DNA of 64,000 nucleotides from Lachnospiraceae bacterium (lineage in GTDB: Bacteria > Bacillota > Clostridia > Lachnospirales > Lachnospiraceae). The stretch covers positions 1 through 64,000 of the forward strand of contig JAFUXG010000022.1 of NCBI GenBank assembly GCA_017470935.1, given 5' to 3'. Of the stretch, positions 1-8,054 are shown one piece after another. The stretch's first letter is position 1. The number at the start of each line of letters is the position of its first letter. A model generated the notes under the pieces. The model was not told where the DNA came from and did no database searches. It was given only the letters and a program-made list of their open reading frames with translations. The translations under genes were made by a program, and so were the position numbers.

Positions 1-13
1 ATAACACTTTAAC

Positions 14-268
14 CTATAACGTAATTGTCGTAATACCAATTTTCTTTGCAAAACTCATTACTCTTTCTGTTGACCATTCGCAAGCCTGCACAATCTTGTC
101 AACAGGTTCATTCATTTTTAACAGATTAGCAACTATTTTTTTCTTCTTTCTTTTCAGCAGCTTCTTCTATTTCTTTTTGGAACACCCTTTCAACAGCTTC
201 ACTCATTTTTCCCGCCTCCTTCATTTTATCAAATACTTTTTCATCAGTATTTCCTTAGGCTAATTATC
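14..268 (-). pseudogene. Remnant of an Rpn-family (PD-(D/E)XK) recombination-promoting nuclease, C-terminal end only
   Basis: On the minus strand a short open stretch from about 268 encodes a charged helix (KMSEAVERVFQKEIEEAAEK) and reaches a stop just after a homopolymer run at 136-142. In the +1 frame the reading continues as IVANLLKMNEPVDKIVQ and ends at 14-16. The helical, lysine/glutamate-rich end followed by a short helix-turn-helix-like tail resembles the C-terminus of Rpn/PD-(D/E)XK transposase-like nucleases, a family common in Clostridia. No catalytic core precedes it: a stop lies directly upstream at about 269. I therefore call it a truncated, frameshifted relic; the family assignment is from memory of the tail pattern. 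Confidence 0.45.
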
Positions 269-368
269 ATTATCATACTACCATATTTTCATTCCCATGT
301 CATCGGCAAAAAATATAAGATGATAAGAAAAGATGCCTGTCTCCCCCTAAAATTATACTACAGGTTGA

Positions 369-397
369 TTGCAGAACAATATTAATACTGGTAACAT
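369..397 (+). promoter_or_regulatory. Candidate sigma-70 promoter for the AAA ATPase gene
   Basis: TTGCAG (369-374) and TAACAT (392-397) are separated by 17 bp and lie 34 bp upstream of the ATG at 431. The ribosome site AAGGAG is at about 417. Moderate match only. Confidence 0.4.
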
Positions 398-430
398 TTA
401 TTTATATTAACTTACAAGGAGAGTGCTGGA

Positions 431-2395
431 ATGATTAAGCATGAAGATTTCAAAACAATATGCAAACGTGATGATTATGTAGATATATCAATGGACATTA
501 AGAATATAGTGGAGCGCAACAGATGGAATGTTGTAGCTGCTCCTGCCGGATATGGCAAAACAACAATATTATCAATGCTTTACTATTATCTTGATATTGA
601 TGAGGATTCCGAGGAACTGTTTTCGGGCAGTGAGCTTAGTATTAATTATGCTGATTATCAAACACACCTGAACAAATATATCGTTTTATCTCTGGACTTC
701 AGTGATTTCTGTGCAACTTCAATGGAAGAAGCCAAGGAACAAATATATGCAAAAATATTAGAACTGTATCGAAGAAAGGCTCACTTTCTTTGGGATAAAG
801 ATAGGTATAATGAGGATTATCTGGATATATTAGAGGGAAATCTGGATCAGTATGTAGAGCGGCGCATATTATTCTCTGATGAGGTGTACAAAGTCAGTAT
901 ATTAGAGCGAAGCCTTTTGATAATTATGGACTTCATGCACTCCTTATGTTACAGGTATGACCACATAGACAACCGCAAAATCGTGTTACTGCTTAATGAT
1001 CTGGTAAACCTTGAGAAATATGCCAATGAATACGGATACAGCGATGAGATGGGGAATTTCCTCAGAAACTTTCTTGACTTTGAACCGGACAAGAAATGTT
1101 TCATATATCTTCAAGTTGGTGACGAGGAACTTGCACGTAACAAATACGGATATGATGACGATTATGCGTGGTACGGAAGATACCGTGATTATCAATGCTA
1201 TTATCCGTCATATCTTCCACCTTCAGACAGATTTGACTGGAGAGATCAGGAACATTTTATCAGATTTTCCGAAGAAGGGGCATGTAGCAATACTCCTATT
1301 TCTATAATTGCAGAAGAAAGTGACACATCCCCTGTTAAATTGAAAGAACTGATCTTGACCGGCAGAGTTCAGATTGAAAAAAACAAGCGCATACACCTTG
1401 AAAGTATTATTCAGGAGAAAAAAGATGAAAATGACAAATACCGAATCCCTATTTCAAATGATGTTCCGAAATTCTCTCCCAATCTTGGAAGACGTGAAAT
1501 GAAAACTCTTATCAGAAACGAACGGTATAATGAAATTAATGATTATCTAAAGAGACTATATGCAGCCTCAAGAAACTTCAAAGATTATGAAGACTTATAT
1601 GAACTGGTTCAAAATATATCCCGGGATAAAAAGATGGACTGGACTCCTGAGGCAAGAAATGAACTTCTTGAAAAGTGCAATGGGATAAGGGATGGATGGG
1701 ATGTCTCAATACATAGCAGTGATCAGTATTGGGATTATATAGATATTTCAAAGGATGGACATTCCCGCTTTGGAACCAGCAGCATCAAGGTATATGTTTC
1801 TCTTAACGGAGAAAAAGTTAAAGATGTATATATCGGGGCAATAGAAGAACTTATACGCAATGGAAATAACGGATTTGTCAGCAAGGTAAGCAAGCTTTCA
1901 AGAGGCGAAAACATATGCTTTTGGCTCAAGAAAAATGAATTCTATATATTGGAAAAATATATGAAACAGTATGATGATATTCTGATCAATGGCAATCCTT
2001 TTGTTGCACACAGAGGCAAGCTTGGCATAAGCCATGATCTTATGGATATTAACAGCCACAATGCCCAGCAGGCGATGATCATCTGGGATTATTTTCAAGA
2101 GATTGAAGATGCCTCCCAGATTGAACTTGAAAATATGTACAGGCTGTATGTATATGGATGGAATGGTATACTGACCGACGAGCATCCATTTAGAAAAGAT
2201 TTCATGAGTTCACGTGCACAGACTTTTGTCATTATTATGGATACCCTGGATGTCTTACTGGGATATACCCAAATAACTGATGACTCCCTGCTTCTGTCAG
2301 ACAGCAACGATATTTGGGGGATATTAGATAGTGCCTTATGCTGGGAAGATGTTAATAAAAAGTATGCTCGTTATTATAAGAATAAAGACTGTTGA
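431..2395 (+). CDS. Divergent AAA-ATPase-like protein with altered Walker B
   Basis: A 654-residue cytoplasmic protein with no signal peptide or membrane segment. A P-loop (APAGYGKTT, residues about 37-45) opens the N-terminal third. Around residues 185-205 the pattern hydrophobics-NDLVNLEKYA-GYSDEM-FLRNFL aligns with the AAA-ATPase-like family (often followed by a DUF1703 nuclease), where members normally read LIDEYD-PL-KA. Here the acidic DE pair of Walker B is replaced by ND, so hydrolysis may be altered. The last ~300 residues match nothing I recognise and lack the usual PD-(D/E)XK end. It stands alone, with an AAGGAG ribosome site. A fragment of the same broad family lies at 35659-35757. 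The function is unknown; relatives are suspected in genome defence or mobility. Confidence 0.6.
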   Translation: MIKHEDFKTICKRDDYVDISMDIKNIVERNRWNVVAAPAGYGKTTILSMLYYYLDIDEDSEELFSGSELSINYADYQTHLNKYIVLSLDFSDFCATSMEEAKEQIYAKILELYRRKAHFLWDKDRYNEDYLDILEGNLDQYVERRILFSDEVYKVSILERSLLIIMDFMHSLCYRYDHIDNRKIVLLLNDLVNLEKYANEYGYSDEMGNFLRNFLDFEPDKKCFIYLQVGDEELARNKYGYDDDYAWYGRYRDYQCYYPSYLPPSDRFDWRDQEHFIRFSEEGACSNTPISIIAEESDTSPVKLKELILTGRVQIEKNKRIHLESIIQEKKDENDKYRIPISNDVPKFSPNLGRREMKTLIRNERYNEINDYLKRLYAASRNFKDYEDLYELVQNISRDKKMDWTPEARNELLEKCNGIRDGWDVSIHSSDQYWDYIDISKDGHSRFGTSSIKVYVSLNGEKVKDVYIGAIEELIRNGNNGFVSKVSKLSRGENICFWLKKNEFYILEKYMKQYDDILINGNPFVAHRGKLGISHDLMDINSHNAQQAMIIWDYFQEIEDASQIELENMYRLYVYGWNGILTDEHPFRKDFMSSRAQTFVIIMDTLDVLLGYTQITDDSLLLSDSNDIWGILDSALCWEDVNKKYARYYKNKDC

Positions 2396-2412
2396 TTTTG
2401 ATCACTTTATGC

Positions 2413-2459
2413 ATTTTTGCTCCTTAACTCATTTTTTTATATGGTTAGGGAGTAAAAAT
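2413..2459. repeat. Hairpin repeat, copy 1
   Basis: ATTTTTGCTCCTTAAC pairs with GTTAGGGAGTAAAAAT around a T-rich loop. It sits just after the ATPase stop and may act as its terminator. It is a duplicated unit: the same left arm and preceding GATCAC recur at 2577. Confidence 0.6.
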
Positions 2460-2576
2460 CCAAATACAATATCTGCCGAAACTCTGATACCTATCCATCC
2501 AAAAACAGCAAACATTCAAAACAACTGCCATATTATGCAGGAATAGCAGTCACCTTTCTTCTTGATCACACTATAT

Positions 2577-2623
2577 ATTTTTGCTCCTTAACTCGTTTTT
2601 TAATGCAGTTAGGGAGCAAAAAT
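2577..2623. repeat. Hairpin repeat, copy 2
   Basis: A second copy of the 2413 unit: ATTTTTGCTCCTTAACT pairs with AGTTAGGGAGCAAAAAT (16 of 17 Watson-Crick, one wobble). The two copies differ in the right arm in ways that swap G-C for G-T, so pairing is kept. The rest of 2624-2740 shows no gene or clear signal. Confidence 0.6.
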
Positions 2624-2740
2624 CCGTTATTTATATCCCCATCTCCACTTGCGTTATTAACATGCGCCATGCCCTGCATCTATTATTATTGTGGGATTAG
2701 CCATTGTCCCACCTCCATAGTTTCTCTGTTTATTATATGC

Positions 2741-2773
2741 AGAGAAAACGGCAGGTGTGTGTCACCTGCCGTT
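2741..2773 (-). terminator. Rho-independent terminator of the protease operon
   Basis: On the minus strand AACGGCAGGTG, a 5-nt loop and CACCTGCCGTT are followed by TTCTCT, starting 27 bp after the stop at 2800. Confidence 0.75.
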
Positions 2774-2799
2774 CGATCACTCGCATCCATTATTGTTGT

Positions 2800-4821
2800 C
2801 TACGGCACGATCACTTCCTTTGGTGCCGTATAGCTTCCATATAGCTTCTTCTTTCCTGACTTCATATATGGCCTCATCTTCACGTAATACGTTCCTGATG
2901 GGAGTGCCTTGCTGCAGGAGGTCTTTGACTTGCTGTTAAGGGCGGCAAGCTTTGTGTACTTGCCGTCTATAGCAGTAGCATAATACACCTCATATCCTGA
3001 GGCACTTGCATTTTTGCTCCAGCTGGCCTTCACCTTGTCTGTTGCGCTTACCTTGAAGCCCTTCATTCTTGAGGGGCCTACTGTAACCTTGCATTTCAGC
3101 GTTTTCTTTCCTGAGCCGTTTACAAAGGTTCCTGAAACAGTGGCTGTTCCGTACTTCTTGCCCTTCACCTTGCCCGCCACACTTACTGTGGCGATCTTGC
3201 TGTTGGAGGTCTTCCATGTAACCTTTCTGTGAACATAAGGTGCTGCAAGCAATGAAAGTGCCTGGCTGTCCCCCTTGGAAACTCCCAGATTCGTTGCGCT
3301 CAGATGGAATCCCGATTTTATTGAGGTCACATCTGTGTATGCCTTGATCCTTGCATTTGCCTTGAGCTTTGTGCCCATGTCATACCATTTACCATTCACC
3401 TTGATAAAGGACTGGTTCTTTCCTACATTGGCGATGAATCTGATCCAGTCATTATTGGCATTATAATAGGTCGTATCAACTCCCACATATGCGTTATTGC
3501 CGCTTGCCGTCGTCAGCTTTACAAGAACTGAGAAATATTCCCCTGCCGTGAGGGATACTGGCTCCGGAAGCTCAATCATCTGGTATCCGGCATCTGAAAG
3601 GGAGCCCTTGACTGTGGAAGTAAATGCCTTAGTTCCTCCTGTGGGCTTTGACGCCTTTGTGAGTCCAGTATATACCTGAATCTCATAGCTGGTACCCACA
3701 CTTGTTGTATATAGGCTGATTGCCTTCAGCTCCTCATTATTCTTCCCTGCCCCCTTTGCCTTGAAAACATTGGCGTACCACTGGGCAGAATTATAAGCAT
3801 ATGAAGGATTTGCACTTCCATCATGCTGATAAATGTTATCATATTCTGCTGCCCTTGTGGTCATCTCAACACTCATTAACTCAGTTAATGATTTATCCTC
3901 GTAGGAAATATACATATATCCATTATCACCAAACTCCGTTCCGTAGCTGTTCTTGACGATCCATGCCCCGTCACCCGAAGGCTTCTGAACAAAGTTATTC
4001 TTTGAATATGTGTCATTCCAGCCCACTATTGTTACAGCATGGTTCCCGTACTTAACAGGACAGTAATAGGAAGCCTTACTCTTATCATAATAGCTCTGGG
4101 AAAAGTACATACCTGTAGCTACTGCTCCATGGTCCAGAATAGCCTGCTTAATCTTTGTCACAGTATTTGCCAGATTGCTTGTATTATAATTGTAGAGATA
4201 TAGATTCCTTAATCTGTAATCACCCTCATAACAGAGACCTGCAGCCGGGGTAGACAGATAGGGAGACTGGCTCTCTGTATGTATTCCTGCTCCTGTCACA
4301 AGAGCGATGCCTGTACCCTGCAGAGTACCTGATGCCGAAAGATAATTATATCCGCTTCTGGCAATCATATTATAATCACCCTTTGTATAACCAAGCTTGT
4401 CCTCCTGCCTGTTGTAGAAGAAATAGGCAATAGAATTCTCAGAAATATCAATATCCGTACCAGCCAGGCCATTCTTAATAAGGTTAGCTTCAATTATGGC
4501 TGCTGTGGCAAAGGACCAGCAGGTTTCGTAATTGCCCTGATCCTTAACAGGTGTAATATAACCGACAGCTCTTGAATCGTATGTGGATGCGTAAGGTGCA
4601 CCCCGTCTGACAATAACCGGTGTGTCTTCCTCCTCACGAATCACTGCCGGTGTGATCCAGCTGTCAGAGGTCACATAGGCTTCCTCATTGCCGGTCTGCG
4701 CATTAACAGTAAATGATGCATTGCCCCACAAGGCAATGAAAAGTAACAAAAACATTATTACTGCCGCCGCTTTCCTGCATTCATTTAAACGCTTCCAATG
4801 CTTCTTAATATTCTCTCTCAT
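2800..4821 (-). CDS. Secreted papain-family (C1A) cysteine protease with Ig-like and FnIII-like C-terminus
   Basis: 673 residues. A basic N-terminus and hydrophobic helix (about 18-38) ending near VNAQ form a signal peptide. The catalytic domain shows QGNYETCWSFA with Cys101, YGNHAVTIVGW with His261 and WIVKNSYGTEFG with Asn291, the complete papain triad. A jelly-roll-like segment follows (about 325-490), then a BIG2-type Ig domain (KATVSVAGKVKGKKYGTATV region) and a short FnIII-like end rich in Lys/Tyr. It probably degrades or remodels extracellular protein. It is last in a minus-strand operon, 21 bp after the PPK2 gene, with GGAGTGG upstream of the chosen ATG. The exact substrate cannot be read from sequence. 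Confidence 0.85.
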   Translation of the reverse strand: MRENIKKHWKRLNECRKAAAVIMFLLLFIALWGNASFTVNAQTGNEEAYVTSDSWITPAVIREEEDTPVIVRRGAPYASTYDSRAVGYITPVKDQGNYETCWSFATAAIIEANLIKNGLAGTDIDISENSIAYFFYNRQEDKLGYTKGDYNMIARSGYNYLSASGTLQGTGIALVTGAGIHTESQSPYLSTPAAGLCYEGDYRLRNLYLYNYNTSNLANTVTKIKQAILDHGAVATGMYFSQSYYDKSKASYYCPVKYGNHAVTIVGWNDTYSKNNFVQKPSGDGAWIVKNSYGTEFGDNGYMYISYEDKSLTELMSVEMTTRAAEYDNIYQHDGSANPSYAYNSAQWYANVFKAKGAGKNNEELKAISLYTTSVGTSYEIQVYTGLTKASKPTGGTKAFTSTVKGSLSDAGYQMIELPEPVSLTAGEYFSVLVKLTTASGNNAYVGVDTTYYNANNDWIRFIANVGKNQSFIKVNGKWYDMGTKLKANARIKAYTDVTSIKSGFHLSATNLGVSKGDSQALSLLAAPYVHRKVTWKTSNSKIATVSVAGKVKGKKYGTATVSGTFVNGSGKKTLKCKVTVGPSRMKGFKVSATDKVKASWSKNASASGYEVYYATAIDGKYTKLAALNSKSKTSCSKALPSGTYYVKMRPYMKSGKKKLYGSYTAPKEVIVP

Positions 4822-4842
4822 ACATCCACTCCATTCATATTA

Positions 4843-6312
4843 TTACAGGCGCTTCTCAATCTCTGCTATAACAGTCTTAAGAGCCTTAATTCTAGCATAC
4901 TTCTTGTCATTTGATTCAAGCACGTACCATGGCGCATAGGAAGTATTGGTCTTCTCCAGCATCTCATTAATGGCATCCTCGTAAAGATCCCATTTCTCAC
5001 GGTTACGCCAATCCTCATCAGTTATCTTCCACTGCTTCTCAGGCGTATTCTGACGCAGTGTAAATCTTTCCAGCTGTGTATCCTTGTCAATCTGAACCCA
5101 GAATTTGACCACGATAGCTCCCCAGTCAGCAAGCTCCTTCTCAAACTCATTAATCTCATAATATGCTCGCTGCCAGTCATTCTCGCTACAGAAGCCCTCA
5201 AGACGCTCCACCATAACACGTCCATACCAGGTCCTGTCAAATATTGCAATGTGTCCGTCCTTAGGCAGTCTGTTCCAGAATCTCCATAGATAATGTCTTG
5301 CCTTCTCGTGGGGCTCCGGACTTGCAATAGGATGAACCTCGTATCCTCTGGGATCAAGGGCAGAAGCGATTCTCTTGATATTGCCGCCCTTTCCCGCTGC
5401 ATCCCAGCCCTCGTAGGCGATAATAACAGGAATCTTTCTTCTGTATATCTCATTGTGAAGCTCTCTTAATCTTCTCTGGCATGCCTTAAGCTCCAACCTG
5501 TAAGCCTCGTCCGTCATGGTCTTGTCAGCAAGGGGTATGTCTGCGAGCTTAGGTATAGGTTTAACAGGAAATGTATTCTGCAGCACAGGAACTGCCTTTG
5601 AGAAATTCATAAGTGCAGTATCGATTCCTGACAGCAGAAGCTCTAGCATCTGAAGCTCCGCCCATTTCTTATCCACAGAGGAAATGAGATACCAGGGTGC
5701 ATTGGGCTGGTTCGTCTCCTCCAGATATCCGTCAAACACCTTCCTGCACTCATCGTAGTCTTCATTCTGTCTTATATCCTTCTTGGAAACTCTCCACTTT
5801 GTATTCTTGTCAGAAAGCAGCATATCCATGCGCTTCTTCTGCTCCTTCCTGCCAATGTGGAAGAAGAACTTCATGACCAGATATCCGTTATCAGTAAGCT
5901 GTCTTTCGAATCTCTTAATGCTGTTAATTCTGTTCTTGTATTCCTTCTTCTTAAGCCTTCCTGAAAGGTAATCTCCTGTCACCTCATCCATCCAGCCGCC
6001 CTCAAAGAACACCAGCTGTCCCGCTGCGGGAATCTTCACAAAATGTCTGTAGAGAAATGGCTTTCTCTTCTCCTCAGCTGTAGCCTCCTCCATTACTGCA
6101 ACCTTGAAAAATCTTGGGTCAAGATTACGGATTATCTTACCCAGAACACTGCCCTTTCCGGCTGCCCCCCAGCCTTCAAGCACAACTAAAACAGGAAGCT
6201 TCTTCTCCTTGATCTCAATCTGCTTAGCCGCAAGCTTAGCCCTCGCTTCGTCAAGCCTCTTCTCAAGCTCCTCCGATTCAGGCCTATCGCCCTTTGTCCA
6301 CTCATTTAACAT
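4843..6312 (-). CDS. Polyphosphate kinase 2 family protein, double-domain type (polyphosphate:AMP phosphotransferase-like)
   Basis: Two tandem PPK2 domains. The first (about 1-250) has P-loop GWGAAGKGS but its Walker B/lid site reads FFEGGWMDEV. The second (about 270-489) has P-loop GWDAAGKGG and the complete lid motif FDRTWYGRVMVERLEG. This is the class II PPK2 pattern, in which the C-terminal domain transfers phosphate from polyphosphate to AMP. The longer open frame starts at 6408, but AGGAGTGG before the ATG at 6312 and the lack of conservation upstream favour the shorter protein of 489 residues. It lies 25 bp after the deacetylase stop, so co-transcription with two secreted enzymes is likely, an unusual pairing. 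Confidence 0.85.
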   Translation of the reverse strand: MLNEWTKGDRPESEELEKRLDEARAKLAAKQIEIKEKKLPVLVVLEGWGAAGKGSVLGKIIRNLDPRFFKVAVMEEATAEEKRKPFLYRHFVKIPAAGQLVFFEGGWMDEVTGDYLSGRLKKKEYKNRINSIKRFERQLTDNGYLVMKFFFHIGRKEQKKRMDMLLSDKNTKWRVSKKDIRQNEDYDECRKVFDGYLEETNQPNAPWYLISSVDKKWAELQMLELLLSGIDTALMNFSKAVPVLQNTFPVKPIPKLADIPLADKTMTDEAYRLELKACQRRLRELHNEIYRRKIPVIIAYEGWDAAGKGGNIKRIASALDPRGYEVHPIASPEPHEKARHYLWRFWNRLPKDGHIAIFDRTWYGRVMVERLEGFCSENDWQRAYYEINEFEKELADWGAIVVKFWVQIDKDTQLERFTLRQNTPEKQWKITDEDWRNREKWDLYEDAINEMLEKTNTSYAPWYVLESNDKKYARIKALKTVIAEIEKRL

Positions 6313-6337
6313 AACCGCCCACTCCTTTCTGACCCCA

Positions 6338-7717
6338 TTATTTTTTCTTCTTTCTAAGACTATGATAAATGGTACCCTTCTTAAGCTTATACCCCCTGTA
6401 CTTAGCAAGCTCTGAAACCGTGACCAGCTGATAGCCCTTCTTCCTAAGCTCCGGTATCAGATAAAGCGCAGCCCTCTTGGTGGGCTCATGGATATCATGC
6501 ATAAGAACTATATCCCCATCCTTAACATTATTCATGACTGCTGAGATAGTCTTGTCTGTGTTCCTTGTCTTCCAGTCCAGAGTATCTATAGACCACAATA
6601 TGATAGGCTTGCCAACTGCCCCCTGGACAGTCTTATTAACCCCGCCCCCCGGACAGCGCATGAGTGTGGAATTAGAGCCTGTGATCTTCTTAATCTTGGC
6701 ATCCGTGTCCTTCATCTGCTTCTTGACCTGTGCAGCGGAAAGCCTTGTAAGTATTGTGTGGTCGTAGGAATGATTGGCAATCTCACAGCCAATCTTATCC
6801 GCATTCTTCACCGCGCTCTTGTAGCTGTTAATATTACAGCCCAAGACAAAAAATGTTGCCCTGGAGTCGTTCTTCTTAAGACATGTAACAATCTCCTGGG
6901 TATACTTGCCCGGGCCATCATCAAAGGTAAGAGCTACCATCTTCTTATTAGGATCTATCAGGCTTGCATATACACTTATTGCCTTGCTCTTCTTAAGAAG
7001 CACGCTTCCATCCGGAAGCACCACCTGGTATCCAACCTTATACTTGTACGTATTACCCTTCTTAACCTTTGAATCCTGATAGCTTGTCTTATCTGTACAG
7101 GCAATATTCTCATACTCACCATTTGAATTCTGCTTGTACACTATGTAAGATGAAGCTCCTGCAACCTTAGTCCATGTAAGCTTCTCCTTCTTCTTCTTTG
7201 TAAAGCTAGTGTTGACAACAAACTCTGCAGGCTCTTCAAAATGATATGCCACCTCTGAAACATCAGATGTATGTGTGTCATCCCCGTCCATGGCCGCAAC
7301 ATAATATACATAAAGGTTTCCCGCCTTAATATCTTTATCGGTAATGCTGGTCTTCTTTGTAGCGTCAAAGCTCTTGACCTTTGTATCATCATTGTTAGTG
7401 ATGCGGCAGACCTTGTATGAGGCTGCGCCAGTAACTGCATTCCAGATGACACTGATATTGCCCTTTGCATTCTTCACAGCCTTGACCCCTGTAGGTGCGC
7501 TAAGTTTTGCGACCGTCTGCCCATTTGAAGATGTTGTTGATGCATTCGTCGTATCTGTTGTACTGGCTGTATTTGCCGCATCTGTTGTACTGGTAGTACT
7601 AGCCGTATCCGTTGTATTATTCGTATCCGCGTTGACTATGGGCACTGTAGCCAATACATTCATCCTTAGCATAAATACTGCCATCATAAGTATTAATAGT
7701 TTCACACATTTTTTCAT
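6338..7717 (-). CDS. Secreted polysaccharide deacetylase (NodB/CE4) with two FnIII-like domains
   Basis: 459 residues. A signal peptide (1 to about 30) is followed by a Thr/Asp/Ala-rich linker (32-65), two fibronectin-III-like modules (about 72-160 and 165-250) and a NodB domain. Catalytic motifs are intact: TFDDGP (264-269), HSYDH metal ligands (316-320), RCPGGG, WSIDTLDW and LMHDIH. It should N-deacetylate peptidoglycan or another GlcNAc polymer at the cell surface. The open frame extends to 7813, but that part lies inside a MITE-like palindrome; the ATG at 7717 has a GGAGTGG ribosome site and begins a typical signal peptide. It is first in the three-gene minus operon. Confidence 0.88.
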   Translation of the reverse strand: MKKCVKLLILMMAVFMLRMNVLATVPIVNADTNNTTDTASTTSTTDAANTASTTDTTNASTTSSNGQTVAKLSAPTGVKAVKNAKGNISVIWNAVTGAASYKVCRITNNDDTKVKSFDATKKTSITDKDIKAGNLYVYYVAAMDGDDTHTSDVSEVAYHFEEPAEFVVNTSFTKKKKEKLTWTKVAGASSYIVYKQNSNGEYENIACTDKTSYQDSKVKKGNTYKYKVGYQVVLPDGSVLLKKSKAISVYASLIDPNKKMVALTFDDGPGKYTQEIVTCLKKNDSRATFFVLGCNINSYKSAVKNADKIGCEIANHSYDHTILTRLSAAQVKKQMKDTDAKIKKITGSNSTLMRCPGGGVNKTVQGAVGKPIILWSIDTLDWKTRNTDKTISAVMNNVKDGDIVLMHDIHEPTKRAALYLIPELRKKGYQLVTVSELAKYRGYKLKKGTIYHSLRKKKK

Positions 7718-7745
7718 GTTCTGCCACTCCTTGATGTATTTGTAT

Positions 7746-7808
7746 AAGCATCTGCGAAGCTCATTAACAATGTATATGGTGTTGTGAATCGGAGTTTCGC
7801 AATAGCCT
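7746..7808. mobile_element. Degenerate short MITE-like palindrome, family TTTGCGAAAC
   Basis: Left end AAGCATCTGCGAAGCTC and right end AGTTTCGCAATAGCCT are imperfect inverted repeats matching the termini of the elements at 19584 and 20544. No clear target duplication remains, so this is probably an old copy. It lies in the leader of the deacetylase operon. Confidence 0.5.
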
Positions 7809-7899
7809 GTCATTTATGATTACTAAGTATACCACGAACTGCAGCGAATATCTATACTTATTAAGACAAAGAATTCATGACATTTTTTTCAATTTTATC

Positions 7900-7928
7900 T
7901 TGCCAGTTATGCATTGGATTGTTATACT
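7900..7928 (+). promoter_or_regulatory. Promoter of the PurF-like gene
   Basis: TTGCCA (7900-7905), 17 bp, TATACT (7923-7928). This leaves a leader of roughly 120 nt before the ATG at 8055, in which I see no riboswitch I can name. Confidence 0.6.
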
Positions 7929-8054
7929 AATAAAGCTATTTGAAACTTGTGTGAATTTGTGATCCTTTAACACAAAGGATGATATTAACAATATACACCA
8001 TGTTAAGATGCAAATTCAAAGCTGAATTATCATAACAGAGATAAGGAGATTGTC

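Noticed and set aside
136..142. Programmed frameshift in the Rpn-like remnant
   Set aside because: The run could be slippery, but the upstream part lacks any catalytic domain, so decay explains it more simply.
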